From Dysgonamonadaceae bacterium (GTDB lineage: Bacteria; Bacteroidota; Bacteroidia; Bacteroidales; Azobacteroidaceae), in assembly GCA_031287395.1 (NCBI GenBank), contig JAITTA010000110.1, positions 1-17,731 of the forward strand: 17,731 nt of DNA, read 5' to 3'. The translations under genes and the position numbers were made by a program. Under the pieces are notes generated by a model. That model was not told the DNA's origin and did not search any database. It saw only the letters and a list, made by a program, of their open reading frames with translations. Below are positions 6,755 to 17,000 of this stretch, piece after piece (the first letter of the stretch is position 1; each line of letters starts with the position of its first letter).

Positions 6755-6776
6755 AGGAGGGCGTTTAGACCCTCCT
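6755..6776 (-). terminator. Hairpin directly after the large lyase-like gene, probable transcript end
   Basis: A perfect 7-bp stem AGGAGGG/CCCTCCT with an 8-base loop begins 3 bases after the stop codon of the minus-strand gene ending at 6780. The position fits the end of the polysaccharide locus transcript. The tail on the minus strand is A-rich rather than T-rich (the first T run is about 13 bases on), whereas the T run sits on the plus-strand side; it may act poorly, act bidirectionally, or serve as a 3'-end stabiliser. Confidence 0.5.
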
Positions 6777-6779
6777 GTT

Positions 6780-9700
6780 TTACTCAGGGTAATAAAACCT
6801 CCCGGATTTATTCGACTGATCCGGGCCTCCCGAATAATCGATCATCGAATGGCGAGAAGTTACTCTTCTGAAAGGTTCTCCGGGCACAGGTTCAAAATTA
6901 AGCCAATTATCCGGATCATTGTCGATGGCATGACTGTATGCACTTTCTCCGTTTCCGTTCACGGCTGAAACGATATAATCATATAATTCCCCATTTTTTA
7001 CCGATCTATCGTCATAATCATTCCTTTCTCCCCTATATATCAATTGATAATCGATATCTCCTTTCTTTTTCCGGTACAGTTTATATTCCAGACATCCCAA
7101 TACACGTCCCCAGGTTAATGTAAAACCATTTTCAATAGTTACCAATTTCAATCCTTCCGGATAATGCGGTTTTTCATGAGTAAAATATACCGGATATATA
7201 CGGGACGATTCGCTTTCATGTTCATTGTTCACGGCTGTAACTTTGATATATCCTTTCCTTTCTTTACCCATCGGTTTCAATCGAATATCGCAGGCCTGCT
7301 GTTCTTTGACCGTTATCCATTTTTCTCCTCCATCAATACTGTATTCGTAGCGATAACGTTGTGCTCCCGAAACAGGATAAATACTTAAAAAAACTAAACC
7401 TTTTTCATTTTTTGTATATTTTATCTCAGGACGATTCAAAACGGGCAGTCCCTTGCTTATATTCCAAATATGCCTACCGGCCGGAACAGTGACCATCATT
7501 TCATTTCCTGTTATCCTTACCGTTTGTTTCTTACCGTCAAGATAAAAATTTACCGGTTGAGGCATCAACCGAGTCCAACGAAAAACAACTTCGGAAACAG
7601 TTGTGCCATAATAGTTTCCATTGATATTGTCAGGGGAGATATAGACGGCGCTTATTCCCATATCCGGAGTTTGGGACCGTATTTCAAATGCGTTATTCCC
7701 TATTTCCGTTCCGTGAAAAGAAACCATTTCACATCGATTATCACATTCACGGATAAATCCTGAAGTTCCGGAAAAATGATAATCGGATATTCCGGTTTTT
7801 ACAGAAATATCATTCCGGAAAATGTAGTCCTTTTTGCCATCTTTGGAAGTAACGATACACCCGAATGGAGTCGCTTCCGTCGTAAAATTTTTCTTATGGG
7901 ACACAAATGTCATCATATCTCCCGATCCGTCGTACCATATACCTTTAGATTCCCTTCCGGAATGTTTTATTTCCTCAACGGAAAAGGGAACATCTTCATT
8001 TCTTCCTCCCGATTTAATTACCTTGATTTCCGGAAAATCTTCCAAAGGGTGGGTAAACCAACTGAATCGCGAACCGATGTTATTATTATATACATCATCG
8101 TAAACAATAAAATAATCACTTCCTACCAGCATAATACTCCGACTTTGATACTCCGGCCATGAGTATCCGGATTCTTTCGAAGATGTTATTTCGGCAAACT
8201 GTCCGACAGACAGGTCATACAAAGGCCGGTCAAGATCATTTCTTCCTATGGCTTTAAAACACCCGTTTTTATACACTCCAAAATTTGTCACCAAATCCAG
8301 GTCCTGCACTTTACGGTCTCCGCTGTCTTCCTTCCCATTATGGCTGTACGATTTTCCTGCGGCAAAGAAATAGATAGTTCCGCAACCACCTTCGGAAGGG
8401 ACTCCCCAACGATAATTCGGGCCCCGGTCTATTTGCGACAAATGAATCGACAATTCGTCTTTGGTTCCGACTGCAGCACGCAAAATAATACCGTATCCCG
8501 TCATTTTCATACTTTTGAAATCAGGTGGAGTACCCATATCATAACCATCATTCGGATACATGATATTAAACGGATTCTTTTCTGTTGGTTGCTCCATTTC
8601 CTGGTCTCGAGGACTGGATACATAACGAATATTTTCGGCCAGTAAAGGCTCATAATTCTGTAATGCATCTCCGAGAATCCATAACGAAGATGATGGTTTA
8701 CGTCGGGCAGCATGTGCTCCCTGAGGAGGATGTACCCTCCGAAAAGCTTCATTTTCGGTTAGAATGCCCCAAAAATGTTTGGGTAATACTCCGTCTATTT
8801 TGTAAAAATCCAAAGACTCACCACTGTAAGGAGCCGATAAGCTATGAACAATCCACGATGCTATTTGCGCTGTATTGTATTGAGCCAACTGGTTTTTTCC
8901 GCTTCCATAATGCTGTATCAAATAATTTGCCTTGACGGTGGGACCCATAAAAGCCCATACGTATGTTCCCAGGTTTTCCGTCCATCGTCCGCCTTGAGCA
9001 TTCCATGAAGAGACATCCGGCCGGGTATGATAATGAGTATTCAATTCTACGTACTTACCGAACATCTCCGACCAATTCTTTGCTTCAGGGTGTTCCGGGA
9101 AGAGAAAAGCTGCCCAGACCGGAATACTTTTTACATCAGCCAGAAAATTAGGATGACCGGAAAGCATCACCCGCATAGGCATATATTCTTCACTTGCAGC
9201 CATATAAGCATGCATCAGAAACATGGCGGACAAGCGTTTCCTCTGATCCGGAGTCATCCGGGATAACCATCGATTGAATGCCGGAACATACCGGTTGTAA
9301 AAATCACGGGCCGGAACCGGAGAAAAACCACTGTTCTGACAAGGCCCTCCAACAGCTAATTCATTCGAGTAAGTCCCATAATAAAATTGTTGTTCCAACT
9401 CCTCCACGCTGTTTATTTCGCTTCTGGCAAACAGCACCTCCGGAATCCGTAAAGGTTCGGGGTATGCTAAATCCCAATCTTTAACCGTATTCAGATTGAT
9501 AGTACTATATCTGTTTTGTAAGAAAGTATTATATGACAACTGCGATATAGCAGGTTTAGCCGGATTATCCGACCTGTTCAGACGCTCCAGTTCCTCCATG
9601 TAATCGATATCTTTCCGATGATGATAACAGCTTATTGCCGTTGAGCGCCGACCGTTATAAAGAGGATAAACCCATTTCAACAGGTTATCATGATAATAGA

Positions 9701-10781
9701 ACATGACATTCAATCTACCGGACGGGGTCCAAATGGCATAATCACGCTCGTCCCAATAAGCGATATCTTTTGTAAAAGCTCCTACCGATTGACCCGAATT
9801 CCAATCCCAGAACAAGGTAGAAGTGACATTGCGTTCTGCCGGCCAATTCCCATAAATACCGATCTCATAAGGAATTTTTCCATTGCCGGAAGAATACATG
9901 ATTCCATGATGCGAATTGAGGACATCTTGATCGATTTTTTCCCACTCGAACCGGTTAAATCCGGGAGAAGTTCCGGGTTGTCCGTAAGGATGGTTGGGAG
10001 CCTGACGGTGCGTCGGAGAAAAACCATTCCAGAAAAATTCCCATCTTGCTTCTTCTTTTTTACTGGTGAATCCTTCCATTTGTTCCCGCAGTTCTATAAA
10101 ATCATACCCTTTAATACACCGGATATTTGCCCGGTACACGGCTCCTCCGGAAAAAGAATAGCTTATTTCTAATTCCGCAAACAAGGGACCCTGGCAAACA
10201 ATTGTCGTTTTTATCCCAACCGATTGTTCTTTCGAAAGGAAAAAGCGACTGTCGCCCATACTTTTTCCTTTCGGCTGTCCGATAGACAATACCGGACCGG
10301 GTATGTTGTCCGATCTGTTTTGCGATACCGGAAACTCCAGGAATAATTTATCTGTTCTCACAGTATACCGGTCATTGTTTTTAGTCACACCTACCACCGG
10401 AAAATTTTCCGGTACACCCTTCTTCAAGAAAAATACAAACTCTCCTCCCGAAGGAAGATCAGACATGATATATAATAAAGCATCCATTTTTCCATCAGCC
10501 TTTTTCCGATAACCGGTAAGTTGAAACGGAATTTGTTTTGATGTTGTACTATCGATCAATATCAAATCATCGCCGGAAACAACTTCATCAAAAACAATGG
10601 GATAACTCAATAAAGTCGCCGGCCACCAGAAAAGCGGATGGCATAAGTTATCCTTTATCCGTATTTCGGCCTTTCCTTCCCGGAAGATTACAGGAGATTG
10701 AGGTATATTCCCGAACAAATCCGTTAAAAGAAATAACGAGAAAAGTACCGGTAAAATGTATTTTTTCTTTTTCACATTCAT
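6780..10781 (-). CDS. Large secreted heparinase II/III-like protein with C-terminal FN3-like domains, probable polysaccharide lyase
   Basis: 1333 residues, exported by a signal peptide (about 1-24, basic MNVKKKKY start, no lipobox Cys). The first part (about 30-410) is rich in beta strands and aromatic residues (FWWPATLLSYPIVF; the Trp-rich 245-370). A helical part (about 480-720) looks like an alpha/alpha toroid and contains WNAQGGRWTENLGTYVWAF (593-611), whose Asn/His/Tyr-rich surroundings (HYHTRPD, 583-589) are candidate catalytic residues. A beta-sandwich part (about 760-1110) begins TGYGIILRAAVGTKDELSIHL and contains GGCGTIYFFAAGKSYSHN, a layout resembling the C-terminal domain of heparinase II/III-type lyases. 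Two FN3-like domains follow (about 1117-1200 and 1205-1285), then a short tail without a type IX secretion signal that I can recognise. It is the last gene of the SusCD operon, 11 bases after the lipoprotein gene. Lyase activity is inferred from fold resemblance; substrate and exact family are not determined. Confidence 0.6.
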   Translation of the reverse strand: MNVKKKKYILPVLFSLFLLTDLFGNIPQSPVIFREGKAEIRIKDNLCHPLFWWPATLLSYPIVFDEVVSGDDLILIDSTTSKQIPFQLTGYRKKADGKMDALLYIMSDLPSGGEFVFFLKKGVPENFPVVGVTKNNDRYTVRTDKLFLEFPVSQNRSDNIPGPVLSIGQPKGKSMGDSRFFLSKEQSVGIKTTIVCQGPLFAELEISYSFSGGAVYRANIRCIKGYDFIELREQMEGFTSKKEEARWEFFWNGFSPTHRQAPNHPYGQPGTSPGFNRFEWEKIDQDVLNSHHGIMYSSGNGKIPYEIGIYGNWPAERNVTSTLFWDWNSGQSVGAFTKDIAYWDERDYAIWTPSGRLNVMFYYHDNLLKWVYPLYNGRRSTAISCYHHRKDIDYMEELERLNRSDNPAKPAISQLSYNTFLQNRYSTINLNTVKDWDLAYPEPLRIPEVLFARSEINSVEELEQQFYYGTYSNELAVGGPCQNSGFSPVPARDFYNRYVPAFNRWLSRMTPDQRKRLSAMFLMHAYMAASEEYMPMRVMLSGHPNFLADVKSIPVWAAFLFPEHPEAKNWSEMFGKYVELNTHYHTRPDVSSWNAQGGRWTENLGTYVWAFMGPTVKANYLIQHYGSGKNQLAQYNTAQIASWIVHSLSAPYSGESLDFYKIDGVLPKHFWGILTENEAFRRVHPPQGAHAARRKPSSSLWILGDALQNYEPLLAENIRYVSSPRDQEMEQPTEKNPFNIMYPNDGYDMGTPPDFKSMKMTGYGIILRAAVGTKDELSIHLSQIDRGPNYRWGVPSEGGCGTIYFFAAGKSYSHNGKEDSGDRKVQDLDLVTNFGVYKNGCFKAIGRNDLDRPLYDLSVGQFAEITSSKESGYSWPEYQSRSIMLVGSDYFIVYDDVYNNNIGSRFSWFTHPLEDFPEIKVIKSGGRNEDVPFSVEEIKHSGRESKGIWYDGSGDMMTFVSHKKNFTTEATPFGCIVTSKDGKKDYIFRNDISVKTGISDYHFSGTSGFIRECDNRCEMVSFHGTEIGNNAFEIRSQTPDMGISAVYISPDNINGNYYGTTVSEVVFRWTRLMPQPVNFYLDGKKQTVRITGNEMMVTVPAGRHIWNISKGLPVLNRPEIKYTKNEKGLVFLSIYPVSGAQRYRYEYSIDGGEKWITVKEQQACDIRLKPMGKERKGYIKVTAVNNEHESESSRIYPVYFTHEKPHYPEGLKLVTIENGFTLTWGRVLGCLEYKLYRKKKGDIDYQLIYRGERNDYDDRSVKNGELYDYIVSAVNGNGESAYSHAIDNDPDNWLNFEPVPGEPFRRVTSRHSMIDYSGGPDQSNKSGRFYYPE

Positions 10782-10792
10782 AATAACCCGGA

Positions 10793-12304
10793 TTATGGTA
10801 CTTGAAGTTTTATGGTGCCATACAAATGAAAATTGTTGCTATTCGGAGCCGGTACGGAAGCGGAGACACCGGTTGAAATAACCCACGTAGCCGGAGAAGT
10901 CCGGATCATTCCTTTTTTGCCGTCGCTGGTAACAAAACCCCATACCTGATTAAGCAACATAGGACCGGCTCTTTCCACACCCTTTTCTTCGATACCCGCC
11001 AAAAGCGTATCCCATTCATTGTCGTGAGTCAAAGCGTCAAAATATTCCGGGGTTACCCTGTTAGCGCCTGTTGCATTATCCAAACGCATGAATTTTACCA
11101 CCTTAACCTGTTTACCTTCTTTACGCAACTGAGAGTAAAACTCTTCCATGGTTTTCCTCAAAGTATTCACTTTAAGCCAGTCGCGCGTACTGTAAAGCAC
11201 TGCGCTCAAGGTCCCTTCAATCACCTCAAAAACAGGAGGTTGATACAGATCGAACCGTCCGGTGTTAGGTTGGTTCGGTAATGCACGAACCCGAAATTCC
11301 GATCGCTGTCCACCATTGGTCACTTCTACACCTATGGCGCTAAAATCGGCTCCGTATTTATTCACAAAATCGGGAACTACATTACTCAGGTTACCATTCA
11401 AGACCATATCCCGGACAAGTCCTCCGTACGTTACTCTAACTGTGCCTGTTCCACTTCCGAATACACGTATCCGGTGATATACGCCGGGATATGCCGAAAG
11501 TAAAAGAAGCGAATCGCTCGGAGAAGTGAGATAATAAGCATTATTGGTCAGGATAGACGGAAGGTAGCCGGCTTGTACCGTATTTCCATTGACCCTGTAT
11601 CCGATAAAATCAATATCGTCAGCCATACGAACCGCATCCGTTCCGTAGTTGACGTCTATCGCATGCATTAATGAGAAAAACGGACCACGTTGCGTGGTTA
11701 CCGATCTGTCGGGAGTTAAATTCCCGTCTTCTTCAATCGAATACATCATATTATCCTGGGTTCCTATGGCTAAACCGGAAGCTTCATTGGTGTATGGCAT
11801 GTCAATTACCCTCAGCAATTGACCCTGGGTACTTCCCTTCTTGATTACAGTATGCGACGACGATATAAAACCGGCGCTATTGTTTTCATCAAAAACGGTA
11901 AAAGTCAGAGTTTCAGATGTTTTTGGGGCAATATTTTCATGAATATGGTATTCATAGTAAATGACTGCATCTTTGATATTTTTCTTGAAATCACCATTGG
12001 AGTCTATCGCATCGGCCGGCACGGTTTTGACCACTTTGGAAGACAGATCAAACGCATCGGAAGAGGAAGATACCATGAATTTCGAAAGTTTTTTAGTAGA
12101 AGTTACCGTCAATTGGTAAGTTACATTACTTTTTTGTTCGTATGCTTTTTCCGGCCCGATATTGACTCCGTCGATAACGCCTTCTTTTACATTCACCGTG
12201 ATGGATGGCTGTGCAAAATCAGGAGCTTCGTTGATTTGTGCACAACTTCCCAACATTACAAGCAATGCCAGGATCATTGCAGAATTGAATATTTTCTTTA
12301 CCAT
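10793..12304 (-). CDS. Surface lipoprotein of unknown fold in the SusE position of the locus
   Basis: 503 residues with a lipoprotein signal (lipobox MLGSC, Cys21). I do not recognise the family. Residues about 33-155 look like an immunoglobulin-like or SusE-type beta domain (ITVNVKEGVIDGVNIG, YQLTVTSTKKLSKFMVS, ETLTFTVFDENNSAG). The middle (about 165-350) is Gly/Asn/Tyr-rich with short strands. The C-terminal part contains a predicted helix (LRKTMEEFYSQLRKEGKQ, about 385-402) and ends in strands (NNFHLYGTIKLQVP). A gene directly after SusD that codes for a lipoprotein of this kind is usually a surface glycan-binding protein; that role is inferred from position, length and lipidation only. 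It starts 38 bases after the SusD gene and precedes the large lyase-like gene by 11 bases, so all belong to one operon. Confidence 0.75.
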   Translation of the reverse strand: MVKKIFNSAMILALLVMLGSCAQINEAPDFAQPSITVNVKEGVIDGVNIGPEKAYEQKSNVTYQLTVTSTKKLSKFMVSSSSDAFDLSSKVVKTVPADAIDSNGDFKKNIKDAVIYYEYHIHENIAPKTSETLTFTVFDENNSAGFISSSHTVIKKGSTQGQLLRVIDMPYTNEASGLAIGTQDNMMYSIEEDGNLTPDRSVTTQRGPFFSLMHAIDVNYGTDAVRMADDIDFIGYRVNGNTVQAGYLPSILTNNAYYLTSPSDSLLLLSAYPGVYHRIRVFGSGTGTVRVTYGGLVRDMVLNGNLSNVVPDFVNKYGADFSAIGVEVTNGGQRSEFRVRALPNQPNTGRFDLYQPPVFEVIEGTLSAVLYSTRDWLKVNTLRKTMEEFYSQLRKEGKQVKVVKFMRLDNATGANRVTPEYFDALTHDNEWDTLLAGIEEKGVERAGPMLLNQVWGFVTSDGKKGMIRTSPATWVISTGVSASVPAPNSNNFHLYGTIKLQVP

Positions 12305-12342
12305 CGTCCTTGATTTTTAATTTTATATATACTTAATAGTAT

Positions 12343-14022
12343 TTAATAACCAGGTTTTTGATTCAACCCAGGATTTTTTTGTACATTTTTGTAATAATAG
12401 GGAAAATGCCAATAATTCCGGTTACTCAACCGGGCTTTGACAGCAACTTGTTGTTCGACAGGATATTTCTGCGATACAATATCGCCTAACCATGATTCAT
12501 AGCCAGGACGTTTCGCAAAACGTACCAGATCGAAATAACGTACACCTTCAAAAGCGCCTTCGGAAGCCATTTCTTCCAGGATAAAACGATTGATTTGCAT
12601 CTGGATGCTTTCATTGCTCGATTCATCCGGTTTGAATGCTGCACAACAAGCCCTTAAGCGGGTTCCTTGCGGATCGCTCGAATTGATTCCATTCAGACAA
12701 GCCAGGGCTTGGGATTGCATATATCCCATGTTATTCATGATCTCAATTACCACCTGGTAAAAAGTTCCCGTACGATACAACCAGAAAATAGCGTCGTTCC
12801 GGCTATGCGAATCGTTTTGAGCAACGCTTCTCCTGACTCCGTGAGTTTTCAGGAGGTACTTGAATATAATAGTATCGCCTCCCGACACTTCATAGGAAGT
12901 TCCCTGCCCCCTGTACATATCCCCGATATGACCAATGACCAGATTACCGTCGGCATCCGATACTTTGTTCAATTGTCCGGGAGGGTGCGGATCGAAATAC
13001 CAGAAATTCCGTTGGTATTCGAGGAGGTATACGGGAGTCGTCTCCCAGCGTCGTATAGCGCCGGTACTGGGTTTCAAGGCATATATACCTCCATTGGTAT
13101 TATCCGTCCAGCGTTGAAGATTATTCGTTTGTCCTTTGCTTCCGTCGAAATCAAGGTAAAGTACCCATTCGGGTGTCAGAGCGCCCATATCCGTTATACC
13201 GGCAATCTTCTGATCCCAATACCTGGAACTTAAATGCGAAGTGATTCCGTAATTATTTTGATACTGTCCTTCTCCATAAGGCAATATCGGACGGATTGTC
13301 TCCCAGGCATTGACAAAATCGTTCAGGTAAAGGTAAATCTCGCAGCGCAAAAAGTTAGCGGCTTGTTGCGTAAACTGAGCGCGCGACTCAATAACGGCAT
13401 TGGTCGAAGCCGAATTCGGAAGCCTCAGTCTGGATATTTGCGGATAATACTCGATCACATCTTTCAGAACAGACCTTAGAATCGTTTCGCCTTTTACAGG
13501 AGGGGCCTGATGCATTCCGTCAATAGATAAGACATCGTAATCGAGATAAGGAACGTCTTCCCACATTTTCACCAGTTGCAGGTAAGTCCAAGCCCTAACA
13601 TAGATAATTTCCGCTATATTCAGTTCATACATCAGTTGAACATAATTAACAGGATCCTGTTTCCGGATATTCGCTAAACCTTCCATTGCATTATGGCAAG
13701 CAATAATCACCTTGTAAAAATTGGTATAATCGGTATACGGATTTTGAGGTGTCACTCTGTTTTGTGCGATTTCGGCAATGTATTTGTCCGCTCCGCGGGC
13801 AGCTACTACGAGGTCCCCTTGCGCTTCTCCGTAAAGGAACAAAGGATCGACCAGGGGTTGCATCAATGCATAAACTCCGGCGATAGCACCCAGTGCATCA
13901 TCTGCTTTTTCAAAAGCGTTTCCGGCTGGAATATAGGTTGCCGGTTCCTCGGTCAGAAAATCTTCACAGGAGGAAAAAACAAGCATTAAAACCGGCATGA
14001 AATATAGAAATATTTTTTTCAT
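12343..14022 (-). CDS. SusD/RagB-family glycan-binding lipoprotein
   Basis: 559 residues; the outer-membrane lipoprotein lid that captures oligosaccharide for the adjacent SusC channel. The signal peptide ends in the lipobox VFSSC (Cys19), followed by EDFLTEEP, the usual start of mature SusD proteins. Family marks include the N-terminal TPR-like segment with NAFEKADDALGAIAGVYALMQP (about 34-55), the repeated helices through about residue 230, and the typical C-terminus: EEMASEGAFEGVRYFDLVRF (about 481-500), then NYWHFPYYY and NPGLNQKPGY at the very end. Length is in the normal range. The gene lies 39 bases after the SusC gene. Substrate specificity cannot be predicted from the sequence. Confidence 0.96.
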   Translation of the reverse strand: MKKIFLYFMPVLMLVFSSCEDFLTEEPATYIPAGNAFEKADDALGAIAGVYALMQPLVDPLFLYGEAQGDLVVAARGADKYIAEIAQNRVTPQNPYTDYTNFYKVIIACHNAMEGLANIRKQDPVNYVQLMYELNIAEIIYVRAWTYLQLVKMWEDVPYLDYDVLSIDGMHQAPPVKGETILRSVLKDVIEYYPQISRLRLPNSASTNAVIESRAQFTQQAANFLRCEIYLYLNDFVNAWETIRPILPYGEGQYQNNYGITSHLSSRYWDQKIAGITDMGALTPEWVLYLDFDGSKGQTNNLQRWTDNTNGGIYALKPSTGAIRRWETTPVYLLEYQRNFWYFDPHPPGQLNKVSDADGNLVIGHIGDMYRGQGTSYEVSGGDTIIFKYLLKTHGVRRSVAQNDSHSRNDAIFWLYRTGTFYQVVIEIMNNMGYMQSQALACLNGINSSDPQGTRLRACCAAFKPDESSNESIQMQINRFILEEMASEGAFEGVRYFDLVRFAKRPGYESWLGDIVSQKYPVEQQVAVKARLSNRNYWHFPYYYKNVQKNPGLNQKPGY

Positions 14023-14061
14023 CTCTTATTTATTTTTAATATGGGTATATTAGATACTGGA

Positions 14062-17000
14062 TTACAATCCTATCTTCAATCCTATCATGAACATTTTAGG
14101 TTGCGGATAATTACCAAAATCGTATCCTCTCATAAAAACGCTGTGTCCGACAGAAACTTCCGGATCCCATCCCAGATAATTACTTACTGTAAACAGGTTG
14201 TAAGCCGTCAGATACACTTGCATGTTACGAACAAAACTTATTCGCTCATCGACATTGTAAGACAAAGTCAATGTTTTCAACTTGAAATACGATCCGTCTT
14301 CGACGTAATGCGACGAAGGCAAGCGGTTTCCGGCCGGATCTCCATACCTGGTGTTAGGAATTGAGACGATGTCTCCATCGGCCTGCCACCGATTCAATAC
14401 GGCTACGGATTGATTTTCGTATCCTGCGCCATTTTCCAATTTCATCCGCAATACATTGAGAATCTCATTCCCATAAGAATAGGAGAATAGAACATCCAAT
14501 CCAAATCGCTTATAGGCAATTCCTGCGGTGATGCCTCCGAAGAAATCCGGATTCGGATTTCCAATGACCTGTCTATCCAACTCATTGATAATTCCATCCT
14601 TATTGATATCTTCGAAATGAAAATCACCTCCTTTGTATTGAATTCCGCGATCATTCAGTAATCCGGCAGTCTCCTTGTCATCACGGAATACTCCCAAAGC
14701 CTTGTATCCGTATAAAAGCACGGCTTCGTTGTTGTTTTGAGAAATGGAACTAAATCCGTATTCACCGTCGATGACCGGTAATCCGTAAGGAAGATCCGAT
14801 ACTTTTGATATATATCCGGACAAATTGAGGCTTGCATTCCAGACAAAATCACCTCCGCGACCCAGAGTATTCACCGAAAATTCAAATCCCTTACTTGACA
14901 AACTCCCACCATTGGTCCATAAATAAATATTTTTATTATTTATTTCCTCACTTACAGGGAGTAACAAATCCGTTGTTTTTGAATTGAACCAGTTGATTTC
15001 CAGGCCCAACCATTTATCGAAGAACGACAGATCCAATCCTATATTGTAATTGCGGATCGATTCCCATTTAACGGAAGGATTTCCGGTTGAATAGGGCACA
15101 ATACCTGGACGCCTGGTATAATAATCGGCCTGGTATAACGAGTACCGCGCATTCAAAGGAATGTCCTGATTGGCGGTTAATCCCCAGGATGCTTTCAGGT
15201 TCAATTCATCCAAAAAAGAAATAGATTTCAGGAACGATTCGGACTTCATCCGGTAAACAGCCCCCAAATAAGGCAATACGGCAAACGGAGCGCCGCCTAT
15301 TTTCAAACCGGCATTCGATTCATTCCCGAACTTAGACGAACCGTCGATTCTGATTCCGGCTTTTAACAACATCTTTTCACGGAAAACAGATTCGGTGTTT
15401 GCAAACAGGGAAATATTGCGGTAGACTTCATCTTTTCCGTTCATAGCATCTTTCTGACCGTCGCCCAAGCCCTGAAAATCATCGGAGGTAGCATGTATCG
15501 TACGGCCATATTCCGATATGTAGTTAGAAAATTCAAGGGAATAACCTCCGAACGCTCTCAACCGGAAGTCGGGATTCAACTGCTTATTAAACGTAAGTGT
15601 ATGTTCCAAACCCATCAACTGATCTTTGAAAAATTGTTCTTCCGAGACCCGGTCATAGCGGGCATCATTAAAATCGGGAACAATTCCGTTAGCCGGAGTA
15701 AATCGGTCTTCTTCCATCGACCGGCGGTCCAGAGAAAGCGAAATACGGGTATTCAATGTTTTCGAAAAGTCGTATTGGGTAAAAACTTTACCCAACAACC
15801 AAGTATTGAGTATTTCATTGCTTACGCCGGAAACCACTGCCAGCGGATTGCTCAATCCGTCGTAATCCGGTTGGCTGAAAAAAGGACCGTCTTTTCCTTC
15901 GGCCGATTTTTGATACGGCGAAAGCACCGGCGGTTTAATTAAACTAAGATACAAGGGGTTGACACGTTCTTCATAACCCTGATCCATCAAATCTTTATTG
16001 GAACGAACAAACGAAATACGTAAGCCTGCCGATAATTTCGGCGAAATCCTGAAATCAAGGTTGAACCGGGCAGACAATCTATTGGAAGATACTCCTTTTA
16101 CAACCCCTTTCATGTCGTTATAACCGGCGCTCAAAGAATACTTGGACGTTGCATCGCCTCCCCTCAGGTTTAAGTAATAATCCTGATAGTACGCATTCCG
16201 GGTCACTTCGTCCAACCAGTTGGTATTATTGGCATACTTCCAATATTCCACCGTGTTTTTCTCCACTGCGGAAAATACCGGCATTTGAGCAATATGACCG
16301 GGGCTTAATCCCTGACTGTATAACTTCTCCGACAAATAAGGCAAATATTCGGATGCATTCATCACCGGCAGGTCTTTATATGCGGAAGAAACGCCCTGCT
16401 GAATGGATACGTCCAGAAAAGATTTACCGGTTGTTCCTTCTTTCGTCGTGATAACAATCGCTCCATTGGCCGCCCTCGACCCGTAGATACCGGCTGCAGC
16501 GGCATCCCGCAAAACGGTGACGGATTCGATATCTTTTACATTCACATCCGAAAGGAAATTATAAAGGTTTCCTCTGACTACAGATCCTTCAAATAATTGA
16601 TTATATACGGGAACACCATCGACAACCAACAACGGAATATTTGTTCTGTATAAAGAATGGAACCCCCTGAGTATATAGTTCGCACCCTCTCCGGGAATTC
16701 CGGAAAATGAATTTACTTCAAGTCCCGGAACCGTTCCCTGAATGAGTTGATTGATATCCCGGGACCGGACCGTTTTGTTACCACCGGGCGCTATAACCGT
16801 ATAAGCACCGTTCAAATCTCTTTCATTCAAGGTATAATACGGCAAATTTACGATTGCCTCCTTACCATCAATACCTTCGGGTATCAATTCAATCATTACT
16901 TCATTATTTCCAAACAAGGGAACTGTTTTTGTTTGATATCCGGGATAAGAAATCAAGAGTGCCGAATAAGGCGAAGGAACCGTCAATTCAAAATAACCCT

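Noticed and set aside
6780..6912. Type IX secretion C-terminal domain on the large lyase-like protein
   Set aside because: The last 45 residues follow the FN3-like domains and end RFYYPE, without the conserved beta-rich signal; export by the general signal peptide is enough to explain its location.
12667..13233. Plus-strand open frame of 188 codons
   Set aside because: Lies wholly antisense to the well-supported SusD gene and has no protein-family character; an antisense shadow. The same holds for other long antisense frames such as 11819-12313, 9690-10172, 16747-17244 and 15493-15942.
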